Below are positions 55,848 through 64,000 of a stretch of DNA of 64,000 bases, in pieces. The translations under genes and the position numbers were made by a program. Within the stretch, counting starts at the first letter, position 1. Every line of letters begins with the position of its first letter. Source of the stretch: Pedobacter steynii (GTDB lineage: Bacteria > Bacteroidota > Bacteroidia > Sphingobacteriales > Sphingobacteriaceae); NCBI RefSeq assembly GCF_001721645.1, contig NZ_CP017141.1:1178001-1242000 (forward strand). Reading direction: 5' to 3'. The notes below the pieces were generated by a model. It was not told the DNA's origin and searched no databases. It saw only the letters and a list, made by a program, of their open reading frames with translations.

Positions 55848-58331
55848 TTAATCGACTAGAAATAAGGCATTTAAAAAGAGTTGCTTCCCATTTTCCCAAA
55901 AAGAGCGAAAAAGCACATCGCTACCCAGGTAAACAACTGCCCCTTTTCCTATAGATTGCACTCCGAATACCATCCCGGAGCTGAGTTTTTTTATGACATT
56001 TTTACCGGCAACACCGGCCATATAACTCCCTGTTTTTAAAACACCTACATTCCACCCTCTGCTTAGGTTTTCGTAAATTTTATCATCCGTTTTCAAAGCA
56101 TAGTAATAAGCCCCTAAGCCTGCAGAAAGTGGATGGCTATGGTCCAGATGAACTTTGAAAATTGCACCAGGAATTACTTCTGCCAAGTCTTCTTTCTTTC
56201 TTTTTGCATATTCAGTGGAATTGACCCCGGAAGGATCTTCTTTTGGAAATTCTTTTCTTTTAATTTCGAAGGGCTTGGCCTCGTTAACATTTAAGATGGC
56301 ATCTTCGAAAAGAATTACCTTTCCTCCAACTTTTAACCAATCTTCCAGTTTGCCTGCCACTTCATCCCCATATGCACCATCGGGAATAACTAAGACATTG
56401 ATTTTATTGATATCGAGATTGCCAATATTTTTTGCCTCAATTAAACTAACCGGATAACTGAGTTCCTGTTCAAAAAAGTGCCATATTTCCCCTACATTCT
56501 GAGACGAGCTCTCAGGCCCTGCCACAACAGCAACTTTCGGCGTATTGAGCATCCGGTAAGAAGAGGACCCAAAATCTTTTCCTTTATCTACAAAGCCCCC
56601 GGAAGCAGGATAAAATGACATTTTCAATCTTCTTTCTATTGCCGTAATTCTTTCTTGTAAATCCAGGATATTCCGTTCGTTTTCTGTTCTATAAACCAAC
56701 AGCGAGCCGATAGAAAAATTGCGGTTACCAAGTGTAAATGCATCCTCCGCAATCCGGACTTTTATATTCTCCTTTTGTAAAGCAATCAATACCTGTGCAT
56801 CCTCAATAGAATTCCAGGGAAAAATCCAGGCATAGGGCTTTTCAACCACTGGAAAGACCTCCTTGAATTCGTCCATCGCCAAGTATTTACCCTTTACAGA
56901 CTCTGTGGTAGCGTAGGCAGGAAGACCGTAAGCGTAAGGTAGTGCCCAGGCGGTAATATCGTAGGTATTCGAATCACTCACAGAAGTTTGGGGTTCCAGC
57001 AAAACATTCGCAAGGACCGCCTTGGCCTGTTGAAGATTAACCACCAGGTCATTCCGCTCTATTCTAAAGTTTTCATTTTTTTGCGTTTCAAAGCTATATC
57101 CGTTTAAGGACCTATCCGATCCGAAAGCATACTCAATCCTGTTATTCCTCAAAAGATTAACCATTCTTTTCATTCGGCTTTTATTCTGCGCCTTAATTAC
57201 GTAGGTTTTATAAAGTCCCGGAGGCGAAACAACTGCATTTTCAAAGTATTTCTTAAACTCTTCAACCAATTTATCCGCATGTAGGGAAACCGTCTCAAGC
57301 GTTGCCATTCCACTTGTGAAATGATGATCAATCCTATCTTTCAACGTTAGCGTATCCCCATCAAGTGTAACTACCGATAAACCCGCACTAATCCCTCCCT
57401 GCTCATAAGTCATACCTATCGCTCCGTTGTACAAAGGATACGTATCTCCATAAGAAGGGTATAATAAATCAAATTGCTCTTTTGTAAAATATTGCCAGCC
57501 ATTCTGATCAAAATACTTTGCATTATTCTTTCCGACAGTAATTTGGAAATTCCTTTGCCACGGAGTGATATCCTGATGGATCGGCTCTGCCGCTGGTGCA
57601 AAATAATAGGGCTCATTATAACTCTGTTCATGAAAATCTACATGTACTTCGGGCATCCAATCATGGTATAAAGCCAATCGTTGCTGGGTTTCTACCTGGG
57701 ATTGCCATGCCCAATCTCTGTTCAAATCAAAATAATAATGGTTTGACCGTCCTCCCGGCCATGGCTCGATATGTTCTCTTGACATTGGATTGGAGTTCGG
57801 TTTAAACCCTGTTGCCGCCCCAAAGAAATTCACATAGCGCTCTCTTCCATCCGGATTGAGACATGGATCAATAATAACCACCGTATTTTTTAACCAGTTT
57901 TGAATATTTGTCGTTTTGGGATCTGCCAAAGTATATAGCATCCTAAGGGCCGTTTCGGTAGAACTGGCCTCGTTGCCATGTACATTATAGCTCAACCATA
58001 GTATAGCGGGCTGTTTTGATTTGGAAGACATCTTCTCCGCATTACTCATGCTGACATTATTCTTTCTGATGGTCTCCAGGTTATCCATGTTTTCCTTTCC
58101 TGAGATGATCGCTACCAGGAGATCCCTACCCTCATAAGTTTTTCCGTATTTATGGATTTTGACATTTTTATTCGCTCCCCCGATATATTTAAAATATTCC
58201 AGCACTTTATAATGAGGCGTAAAGCGGCTTCCTAAACTATAGCCAAGAAAGTCGTCAGGCGACTTTATCTGTGCTTCAACGGACTTTTCAACAAAAAACA
58301 GGAATAAAAAGGAGAGCAAAAAATATTTCAT
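55848..58331 (-). CDS. M14-family zinc carboxypeptidase with a C-terminal glutamine-amidotransferase-like domain
   Basis: The start is the ATG with complement 58329-58331, which gives a clean signal peptide (MKYFLLSFLFLFFVEKSVEAQ); the frame extends three codons further. The 827-residue exported enzyme shows the M14 zinc motif HxxE in YNVHGNEASSTE, the third ligand histidine in PEVHVDFHEQSY, substrate arginine in DPCLNPDGRERY and a catalytic glutamate candidate in GMTYEQGGISAG. From about residue 610 a Rossmann-like domain (VAVVAGPESSSQN, VLVIPDGAYG, VILFEDAI) resembles a class I amidotransferase fold, as in many Bacteroidota M14 proteins. It would trim peptides in the periplasm or outside. 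Confidence 0.85.
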   Translation of the reverse strand: MKYFLLSFLFLFFVEKSVEAQIKSPDDFLGYSLGSRFTPHYKVLEYFKYIGGANKNVKIHKYGKTYEGRDLLVAIISGKENMDNLETIRKNNVSMSNAEKMSSKSKQPAILWLSYNVHGNEASSTETALRMLYTLADPKTTNIQNWLKNTVVIIDPCLNPDGRERYVNFFGAATGFKPNSNPMSREHIEPWPGGRSNHYYFDLNRDWAWQSQVETQQRLALYHDWMPEVHVDFHEQSYNEPYYFAPAAEPIHQDITPWQRNFQITVGKNNAKYFDQNGWQYFTKEQFDLLYPSYGDTYPLYNGAIGMTYEQGGISAGLSVVTLDGDTLTLKDRIDHHFTSGMATLETVSLHADKLVEEFKKYFENAVVSPPGLYKTYVIKAQNKSRMKRMVNLLRNNRIEYAFGSDRSLNGYSFETQKNENFRIERNDLVVNLQQAKAVLANVLLEPQTSVSDSNTYDITAWALPYAYGLPAYATTESVKGKYLAMDEFKEVFPVVEKPYAWIFPWNSIEDAQVLIALQKENIKVRIAEDAFTLGNRNFSIGSLLVYRTENERNILDLQERITAIERRLKMSFYPASGGFVDKGKDFGSSSYRMLNTPKVAVVAGPESSSQNVGEIWHFFEQELSYPVSLIEAKNIGNLDINKINVLVIPDGAYGDEVAGKLEDWLKVGGKVILFEDAILNVNEAKPFEIKRKEFPKEDPSGVNSTEYAKRKKEDLAEVIPGAIFKVHLDHSHPLSAGLGAYYYALKTDDKIYENLSRGWNVGVLKTGSYMAGVAGKNVIKKLSSGMVFGVQSIGKGAVVYLGSDVLFRSFWENGKQLFLNALFLVD

Positions 58332-58369
58332 AACCAGCAATTAAGACTCCAAAATACTAAAGAATATTT

Positions 58370-58397
58370 TTTGTTTCTCTTTCATAGTGTAATTTTA
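58370..58397 (+). promoter_or_regulatory. Possible murF promoter
   Basis: TTTG at 58370-58373 and TAATTTTA at 58390-58397 are 16 bp apart and resemble the Bacteroidota -33 and -7 boxes with one mismatch in the -7. The murF ATG follows 23 nt later. Confidence 0.3.
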
Positions 58398-58420
58398 CCG
58401 TATCAATTAGATTTACGCAT

Positions 58421-59722
58421 ATGCCAACTATCAATTCCCTGTATCAACATTTTCTGAATTACCCTACGATATGCACCGATACAAGAAGCATTACTAAAGA
58501 CTGTCTGTTCTTTGCCCTCAAAGGCGAGAATTTTGATGCAAACTCTTTTGCAATGCAGGCTTTAACAAATGGGGCCGCCTATGTAATCATTGACAATCCT
58601 GAATACCTGAAGAATGACCGTTGCATCCTTGTCCCAGATGTGTTGTCTGCTTTACAGGACCTTGCGAGATACCACCGCTCCACATTAAACATTCCTGTAA
58701 TCGGACTAACCGGCAGCAATGGAAAAACTACCACCAAAGAACTGGTTAATGCAGTATTATCAGAAAAGTATAAAACCTTTGCCACCAAAGGGAACCTGAA
58801 TAATCATATCGGAGTTCCACTTTCTTTACTTTCCATTGATGCTAATGTCGAAATTGCCGTAATCGAAATGGGGGCAAACCATCAGAAAGAAATCGAATTT
58901 CTCTGCAGTATAGCGCAACCGACCCATGGTTTGATCACAAACATAGGCATGGCCCATTTAGATGGTTTTGGAGGCTTTGAAGGAGTAAAGAAAGGAAAAG
59001 CAGAGTTATATGCTTACCTGAAAAACAATCATGGTACAGCATTTATAAACAGGGACAATCACTACCTGCTGGAAATGGCTGCTGCGACAAGCTTAAATAA
59101 AGTGATTTATTATGGAACAGCACCTGGGAATCAGGTATCAGGTGCACTCTTAAAGACCGATCCGTTTCTGGAGCTTTCCTGGACAGGCCAGAAAGGAAGT
59201 CACCAGACCCAAACGAACCTTACCGGATCGTACAATTTCGAAAACATCCTCGCGGCAATATGTCTTGGAGAATTCTTTGAACTTCAGGCCCGGCAAATTA
59301 ACGACGGACTTTCTGGTTATCAACCCAGGAATAACCGTTCTCAACTTACCCGGACGGAAAAGAACACTGTCATCTGCGATTTCTACAACGCAAATCCGAG
59401 TAGTATGACCGCAGCACTGGCCAATATAAATGCCCTGACCTCAAATCATAAAGTGGCTATTATCGGAGATATGTTTGAGCTTGGAAAGGAATCACCGGAA
59501 CAACATCGTCTGATCATTTCCGAAGCAGAAAAAACAAACGTAGAAACCCTTGTATTTATAGGAAAGGACTTCTACGAAGCTAAAGGACAGCATAGAGGAC
59601 ATTTTTTTCAGACCCCTTCTGAGGCGCAGAGTTTTCTTGAAAAAACGGCATTAAGTGACTGTCTTATATTGCTGAAAGGGTCTAGGGGAATGGCACTGGA
59701 ACGCTTGCTCCCTTACCTGTAA
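58421..59722 (+). CDS. murF: UDP-N-acetylmuramoyl-tripeptide--D-alanyl-D-alanine ligase
   Basis: MurF adds the D-Ala-D-Ala dipeptide to the peptidoglycan precursor in the cytoplasm. The 433-residue protein has the Mur N-terminal domain (CTDTRSITKDCLFFALKGENFDANSF), the ATP loop GLTGSNGKTTTKEL, the family hallmarks EMGANHQKEI and TNIGMAHLDGF, and a C-terminal domain with FYNANPSSMTAAL and IGDMFELGKES. All features are those of MurF rather than MurE. It is divergent from the M14 peptidase gene and is not in a dcw-type cluster here. Confidence 0.95.
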   Translation: MPTINSLYQHFLNYPTICTDTRSITKDCLFFALKGENFDANSFAMQALTNGAAYVIIDNPEYLKNDRCILVPDVLSALQDLARYHRSTLNIPVIGLTGSNGKTTTKELVNAVLSEKYKTFATKGNLNNHIGVPLSLLSIDANVEIAVIEMGANHQKEIEFLCSIAQPTHGLITNIGMAHLDGFGGFEGVKKGKAELYAYLKNNHGTAFINRDNHYLLEMAAATSLNKVIYYGTAPGNQVSGALLKTDPFLELSWTGQKGSHQTQTNLTGSYNFENILAAICLGEFFELQARQINDGLSGYQPRNNRSQLTRTEKNTVICDFYNANPSSMTAALANINALTSNHKVAIIGDMFELGKESPEQHRLIISEAEKTNVETLVFIGKDFYEAKGQHRGHFFQTPSEAQSFLEKTALSDCLILLKGSRGMALERLLPYL

Positions 59723-59764
59723 ACATCAGATGAAACTTTCGTCAGGATGTTCGATAGATTATGC

Positions 59765-60244
59765 TTACTTTGATATTACAGACACCTTAATTCCGGCATC
59801 ACTAATTTCCTTCAGTGGATTATCCCGCATGTTTTGCTCTATCTCCAACTCATATTTTCCGGCTTTAGGAAACTTATAGCCGGAAAGAAGCGGCAAAGTA
59901 TAGGTGTAAAGATTTCCGGACCCCGAGCCATTCCATTGTCCGTCAGGTTGCGCAAGCCGATATTCATAACGCCGGCTGCTTCTCTTTTGTCCTGGTTCCC
60001 GTAAATGAAACAAAACGAAAATATTGGAATAGCCATAATCAGCAGTATGGCGTAATTTAAAGTAGATGTTATAAGATTTCGCAGCATCTGTAACCTCTAT
60101 AACAGCTTTCACCTTATTTACGTAACTCCAGTTTCTGGAAGGCATGGAGATGTTATTGTCAATAATATTATTGGTATCGCAACCACTAAAAAAAGTGATT
60201 GCAATACCAGCAACAAGCAATAGAAATGCTTTGAAATTATTCAT
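59765..60244 (-). CDS. gldH: Gliding motility lipoprotein GldH
   Basis: The 159-residue protein has a lipoprotein signal ending ITFFSGC and the GldH body: an extended beta domain with SRNWSYVNKVKAVIEV, NIYFKLRHTADYGYSNIFVLFHLREPG and KAGKYELEIEQNMRDNPLKEISDAGIKV. GldH is required for gliding and the linked type IX secretion machinery in Flavobacterium, and is present in non-gliding Bacteroidota too. It overlaps the RicT-like gene by 8 nt on the same strand, an arrangement I associate with Bacteroidota genomes. Confidence 0.9.
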   Translation of the reverse strand: MNNFKAFLLLVAGIAITFFSGCDTNNIIDNNISMPSRNWSYVNKVKAVIEVTDAAKSYNIYFKLRHTADYGYSNIFVLFHLREPGQKRSSRRYEYRLAQPDGQWNGSGSGNLYTYTLPLLSGYKFPKAGKYELEIEQNMRDNPLKEISDAGIKVSVISK

Positions 60245-61673
60245 TTTTAGGCTTATCCGTTGGTTTCTTTCTGCGGTTATTATTTCTGTTCCTATTGTTC
60301 CTGTTCGGCTTTACCGCGGCACCATCTACGGGCGTTGCTGATACCGGATTCGGTACTTTAGGCTGAGCATCTGTTGCTGCAGGCTGCCCCTTAGGCTGTA
60401 CTTTAGCAGTAGTCTGGCCGCTCTGATTATTCTTATTGCCCTCCGTACGAGGTTTACCCTGTTGCCCGGATTTAACCTGCTTCTCAGGTCTGTTCGCATT
60501 GCCGTTGTTTCTTTGCTCTCCGTTGCGGTTATTCCCTGATCTGTTATTATTACGGTTTCCTTTATTTTTTGGTTTATCATCCAGGCGTGTTAAGCTGTCC
60601 TGTCCAACCACATTTTCATAATCAGGGGTCTTCTCAATCACGATAGCAGGCGCCAATTCTACAGCCTCCTCTTTAAGGTTATTTGGTTTCAACCCCTTTT
60701 TATTCATGGCCATGATTTCTTTTACACGGTCCACTTTTAAAGGAATCCAGTCTTCCATATTCGGATAACTAAACCACATTAATTTCTTAAAAATATCTGT
60801 TTTCTGATGGCGCGCAATCCCAATTTCAGTCTGTAAATTATCAACACGATCAGGAATATCCTTTAAGGCATCCAGATAAGTATCCAGTTCATAATTTAAG
60901 CAGCATTTCAGCTTTCCACATTGTCCGGCAAGCTTCAATGTATTCAAAGATAAATTCTGATACCTGGCAGCTGCAGTAGAAACTGTTTTAAAGTTTGTTA
61001 GCCAGGTAGAACAGCACAATTCACGACCACAAGAACCAATCCCTCCCAATCTACCAGCTTCCTGCCTCATTCCAATCTGGCGCATTTCAATTCTGATGCG
61101 GAAAGTCTCGGCCATCTTCTTGATCAGCTCCCGAAAGTCAACGCGGCCTTCAGCGGTATAAAAGAAAGTTGCCTTAGTTTTATCTCCCTGATAATCAACA
61201 TCACTGATTTTCATCGATAAGCGCAAGTCCAAAGCAAGAGTTCTTGCTTTGTGCATGGTTTCCCATTCGAGCCCTTTAGCAATTTTCCATTTTTCTACAT
61301 CAGCTTCTGTAGCTTTCCTGTAAATTTTACGGGTCACCTGATCAATCGGGGTTTTCCGGCGTTTCATCTGCATCCGGACTAATTCTCCCGTCAGGGAAAT
61401 ATGACCGATGTCATAACCTCCTGTAGGACCTTCAACAGCAACCAACTCTCCTATTTCAAGATAAATATTGTCATTGTTCAGGAAAAACTCTTTTCTTGCG
61501 CCTTTAAACTTAACTTCTACAACTTGAAAAGGTATATAATTTGAGGGCATATCTAAATTCGACAGCCAATCGTAAACTTCTAATTTCTGACAGCCTCCGG
61601 TAAGGCATGAGCCATTACTTTTGCAGCCCGAGGGGGCGCAACCGCCACCTGTAGAACAACTTCCACATCCCAT
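60237..61673 (-). CDS. ricT: PSP1-domain protein, RicT-like
   Basis: The 478-residue protein has a very cysteine-rich start (MGCGSCSTGGGCAPSGC followed by two more CxxC-like units). The PSP1/RicT core follows (VVEVKFKGARKEFF, VAVEGPTGGYDIGHISLTGELV, ATFFYTAEGRVDFRELIKKMA, GGIGSCGRELCC and GQCGKLKCC). A long disordered Asn/Lys/Arg/Gln-rich tail runs from about residue 365. In Bacillus the RicT complex carries Fe-S clusters and affects RNA maturation; the role in Bacteroidota is not established. The tail suggests RNA binding. The gene lies between holB and gldH. Confidence 0.8.
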   Translation of the reverse strand: MGCGSCSTGGGCAPSGCKSNGSCLTGGCQKLEVYDWLSNLDMPSNYIPFQVVEVKFKGARKEFFLNNDNIYLEIGELVAVEGPTGGYDIGHISLTGELVRMQMKRRKTPIDQVTRKIYRKATEADVEKWKIAKGLEWETMHKARTLALDLRLSMKISDVDYQGDKTKATFFYTAEGRVDFRELIKKMAETFRIRIEMRQIGMRQEAGRLGGIGSCGRELCCSTWLTNFKTVSTAAARYQNLSLNTLKLAGQCGKLKCCLNYELDTYLDALKDIPDRVDNLQTEIGIARHQKTDIFKKLMWFSYPNMEDWIPLKVDRVKEIMAMNKKGLKPNNLKEEAVELAPAIVIEKTPDYENVVGQDSLTRLDDKPKNKGNRNNNRSGNNRNGEQRNNGNANRPEKQVKSGQQGKPRTEGNKNNQSGQTTAKVQPKGQPAATDAQPKVPNPVSATPVDGAAVKPNRNNRNRNNNRRKKPTDKPKNE

Positions 61674-61675
61674 AG

Positions 61676-62824
61676 TTAATTGTATATATATTGAGTCCCT
61701 TTCGGGAGCGTTTTAAACTTAATTATTTTTACCAATTGTAAAGATACATCTAAAAACAGAATTTTAGGGTTTGCGTTTCTTTCAATATGGTAATGCGCCC
61801 GCTCCAGTTCCTGAATAATAGCCTCTGCCATCCCCAGATCCAGAACATGGTTACTTAGCTTTTTTGCGGTGTCTAACGTTCTTCCAGGCAGTTTTACCAG
61901 CGCTTCAGCACCACTCAGCAAAAGACTGCACTCCCTTAAAAAGTTAATTCCGTATTTTAAAAAATTCTTTTGATTTTCTCTTCCCCATCCTGCTGCCTGA
62001 TCTACAAAAACAGTCAGGTCCAGAACACGGTTACCATATCCCATCCTTAACCACTCTGCGAATTTATCAGCATTTTCGTTTTGCGTATTGGCAACTAACA
62101 ATTTGGCATCAATCAGATTTCCATCTGCTAAAAAACTATATTCAGTTGCCTGTTCTTCTGGCAAACCATGTTTTTCCATCAGATAATGCTCAATAACTGC
62201 ATTAGAAAGTTTGGGAATTTTAACAATTTGGGTACGCGACAGGAGTGTTGACAAGATTTGTTCCTGATTATTGGCCACCAATAAGAATAAAGTATTTTTT
62301 GGTGGTTCCTCGATAATCTTCAACAAGGAATTTCCTTCTTTATCCAAATATTCAGGAAGCCACATGATGAGGACTTTCGTCTCTGCTTCAAAAGCTTTAT
62401 AACTCAGTTTTTTTATAATGTCATGACATTCGGCAATATTGATATTGGCCTGCTTGTTCTCAGCACTTAGCTTGGAACGCCAGATATCCATATCAAAATA
62501 TGCGTCTTCCAATAACATAGCCCTCCATTCATCCAATACATCCACGGCAATCCGGGCGTCTTTAGAAGCAAAAAAAGGATAGGAAAAATGCAGGTCCGGA
62601 TGAATATACCGTTCATATTTCCGACAGGAAGAACAGACTCCACAGCTGTCCTCAGCCTGCTTATCCAGGCAATTTAAGTATTGAGCATAGGCAATAGCCA
62701 TAGGTAAAGCGCCACTCCCTTCGCTCGATAGAAACAATTGGGCATGACTCACCCTGTTTTCGGCAACTGTTTGTATCAGTTGCGCCTTAATCTCCTCCTG
62801 CCCGATGATATCTTTAAATTGCAT
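61676..62824 (-). CDS. holB: DNA polymerase III delta' subunit
   Basis: The ATG with complement 62822-62824 (MQFKDIIGQEEIKAQL) is chosen; the longer frame would begin with a TTG three codons earlier. The 382-residue clamp-loader subunit has the delta' features: NRVSHAQLFLSSEGSGALPMAIAYAQ with a Walker-like loop lacking the lysine, a zinc site (CGVCSSCRKYERYIHPDL) and the SRC-like LLSRTQIVKIPKL. It lies 2 nt before the ricT start. The clamp loader places the sliding clamp on primed DNA. Confidence 0.85.
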   Translation of the reverse strand: MQFKDIIGQEEIKAQLIQTVAENRVSHAQLFLSSEGSGALPMAIAYAQYLNCLDKQAEDSCGVCSSCRKYERYIHPDLHFSYPFFASKDARIAVDVLDEWRAMLLEDAYFDMDIWRSKLSAENKQANINIAECHDIIKKLSYKAFEAETKVLIMWLPEYLDKEGNSLLKIIEEPPKNTLFLLVANNQEQILSTLLSRTQIVKIPKLSNAVIEHYLMEKHGLPEEQATEYSFLADGNLIDAKLLVANTQNENADKFAEWLRMGYGNRVLDLTVFVDQAAGWGRENQKNFLKYGINFLRECSLLLSGAEALVKLPGRTLDTAKKLSNHVLDLGMAEAIIQELERAHYHIERNANPKILFLDVSLQLVKIIKFKTLPKGTQYIYN

Positions 62825-62874
62825 TTGGTGCAAAATAACAATTTTTTAGATTATTGATTTGCATATTTGCATTT

Positions 62875-63291
62875 ATGCCTAGAATTCTAGCTTTTGACTA
62901 CGGAACCAAACGGATCGGAATTGCCGTGACAGACCCCCTGCAAATTATCGCAACGGGACTGGACACCATACATCCTAAGGATATCATTGAATACCTGAAA
63001 AAATACTTTTTAACCGAGCAGGTAGAGGCCTTTGTGATCGGCGATCCTAAACAAATGGATGGCTCTCCATCTGATTCCGCACAGCATGTGAAAGGGTTTT
63101 CGAAAATTTTAAGAAGAAATTTTCCCGACATCCCTCAGTTCTGGATCGATGAGCGCTTTACCTCTAAACTGGCACACCAGGCTATCATGCAGAGCGGCCT
63201 CAAAAAACAAGACCGTCAAAACAAGGATCGGGTCGATACCATTGCAGCGACAATCATTCTGCAATATTTTATGGAGCAGCCCCGTTTATAG
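62875..63291 (+). CDS. ruvX: Holliday junction resolvase-like protein YqgF/RuvX
   Basis: The ATG at 62875 gives the standard start MPRILAFDYGTKRIGIAVTD; the upstream extension to 62854 is not needed. The 138-residue RNase H-like fold shows the conserved DYGTKRIGIA, FVIGDPKQMDGSPSD, IDERFTS, and the C-terminal KDRVDTIAATIILQ. The family processes pre-16S rRNA ends in Escherichia coli and resembles RuvC-type resolvases. It is divergent from holB with only 50 nt between the starts. Confidence 0.92.
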   Translation: MPRILAFDYGTKRIGIAVTDPLQIIATGLDTIHPKDIIEYLKKYFLTEQVEAFVIGDPKQMDGSPSDSAQHVKGFSKILRRNFPDIPQFWIDERFTSKLAHQAIMQSGLKKQDRQNKDRVDTIAATIILQYFMEQPRL

Positions 63292-63321
63292 AACAACAAT
63301 AAGAATGCTTAAAATATAACT

Positions 63322-63957
63322 ATGAGCCTGATTAATGAAGATATGCAGCAGTTGCTGCTCAATTACTGTGAGCCAGAAAGCGAGTTACTCAAAAAGATAG
63401 ATCGGGAAACCAACCTTAAAGTGCTGATGCCAAGAATGCTCTCCGGACATTACCAAGGGAGGGTACTAAGCATGTTGAGCAAAATGATCCGTCCTGACAG
63501 GATTCTGGAAGTCGGGACCTTTACCGGATATGCAACAATCTGCCTTGCAGAAGGATTAACAGAAACAGGCATCATTTATACCCTGGATATCAACGAAGAA
63601 TTAGAGGAAATGGTTCGACGTAATTTTGCTGAATCTCCAGATGCGGAGAAAATCAAATATATCCTGGGCGATGCAACCAAGACAGTCCATGAACTTCAGG
63701 AAACTTTTGACCTTGTATTTATCGATGCAGACAAAAAGAACAATGGTACTTATTATGATCTCATTTTCGATCGTGTGAGGCCAGGAGGGCTTATTATCGT
63801 CGATAACGTATTATGGAGCGGCAAGGTTCTGAATAGCAATCCCGATAACGACACTAAAAATATTACTACATTTAATGATAAAATCGCGGCTGATACCCGT
63901 GTAGAAAAAATGATCCTTCCCGTCAGGGACGGCTTATTTATCATCAGAAAAAAATAG
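63322..63957 (+). CDS. SAM-dependent O-methyltransferase (YrrM/COMT-like)
   Basis: The 211-residue cytoplasmic enzyme has the COMT-like fold: VLSMLSKMIRPDRILEVGTFTGYATICLAE (motif I), TLDINEEL, KIKYILGDATKTV, DLVFIDADKKNNGTYYD with the metal-binding aspartate, and GGLIIVDNVLWSGKV. Family members methylate catechols, caffeoyl esters or the tRNA hydroxyuridine 34 (TrmR). The tRNA role is an option, but the substrate cannot be read from the sequence. It follows ruvX by 30 nt and may share its transcript. Confidence 0.9.
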   Translation: MSLINEDMQQLLLNYCEPESELLKKIDRETNLKVLMPRMLSGHYQGRVLSMLSKMIRPDRILEVGTFTGYATICLAEGLTETGIIYTLDINEELEEMVRRNFAESPDAEKIKYILGDATKTVHELQETFDLVFIDADKKNNGTYYDLIFDRVRPGGLIIVDNVLWSGKVLNSNPDNDTKNITTFNDKIAADTRVEKMILPVRDGLFIIRKK

Positions 63958-63960
63958 AAT

Positions 63961-64000
63961 ATGATTAAAAAACTATTGTGGGTTTGGCTCAGCGTCACTT
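63961..64000 (+). CDS. Start of an unknown gene (partial)
   Basis: An ATG 3 nt after the methyltransferase stop opens MIKKLLWVWLSVT, cut by the window end. The beginning resembles a signal peptide, so an exported protein is likely. Nothing more can be said from 13 codons. Confidence 0.45.
   Translation, partial: MIKKLLWVWLSVT

Noticed and set aside
1..64000. CRISPR arrays, IS elements and rRNA genes
   Set aside because: No regular spaced repeat array, transposase or rRNA sequence was seen; the 11-bp iterons are too short and too few for CRISPR.

Overview
The window looks like a chromosomal piece of a Sphingobacteriaceae member of the Bacteroidota, most likely Pedobacter or a close relative. 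The basis is three SusC/SusD outer-membrane pairs, a GldH gliding lipoprotein, DUF6266 proteins, two consecutive RHS/YD giants, almost no Shine-Dalgarno sequences, and promoter boxes resembling TAnnTTTG. All family calls were made by reading the translations; no database search was run.

Layout. 1-9.8 kb: the N-terminal part of a PepSY membrane protein, gluconokinase, a small outer-membrane barrel protein, a first SusC/SusD/lipoprotein operon, and a PRMT-like methyltransferase preceded by a possible 41-codon ORF. 10.2-17.6 kb: an accessory island beside tRNA-Arg(CCT). It holds a tightly overlapping four-gene operon (SMC/Rad50-like ABC ATPase, small probable wHTH protein, PD-(D/E)XK nuclease, DNA methyltransferase) and a Swt1-like HEPN protein. 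A degenerate copy of the tRNA 3' end plus its terminator lies between them. I consider the four-gene operon the best candidate for an under-described defence system. 17.6-20.7 kb: metG and an LD-carboxypeptidase.

20.6-32.1 kb: a contiguous minus-strand run for a type II secretion/type IV pilus-like machine (GspC/PilP-like, four pseudopilins, prepilin peptidase, GspE, GspF, secretin, PilM/N-like and PilO-like proteins, an FN3-like lipoprotein and a MORN-like protein). 32.1-38.1 kb: a locus of two DUF6266 proteins with a degenerate MocR-type regulator, two further HTH proteins, an unknown protein, a holin-like membrane protein and a CHAP hydrolase. 38.3-45.4 kb: a two-gene RHS polymorphic-toxin operon with a downstream overlapping membrane protein, a candidate immunity protein. 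45.7-55.5 kb: two more SusC/SusD pairs without neighbouring hydrolases.

55.8-64 kb: mainly core genes: an M14 peptidase, murF, gldH, a RicT/PSP1 protein, holB, ruvX, an O-methyltransferase and the start of one more gene.

Start codons were moved downstream of the longest reading frame where a signal peptide, the upstream stop codon or the usual family N-terminus argued for it; each case is stated. Promoter and operator calls come from visual motif matching and are weak.
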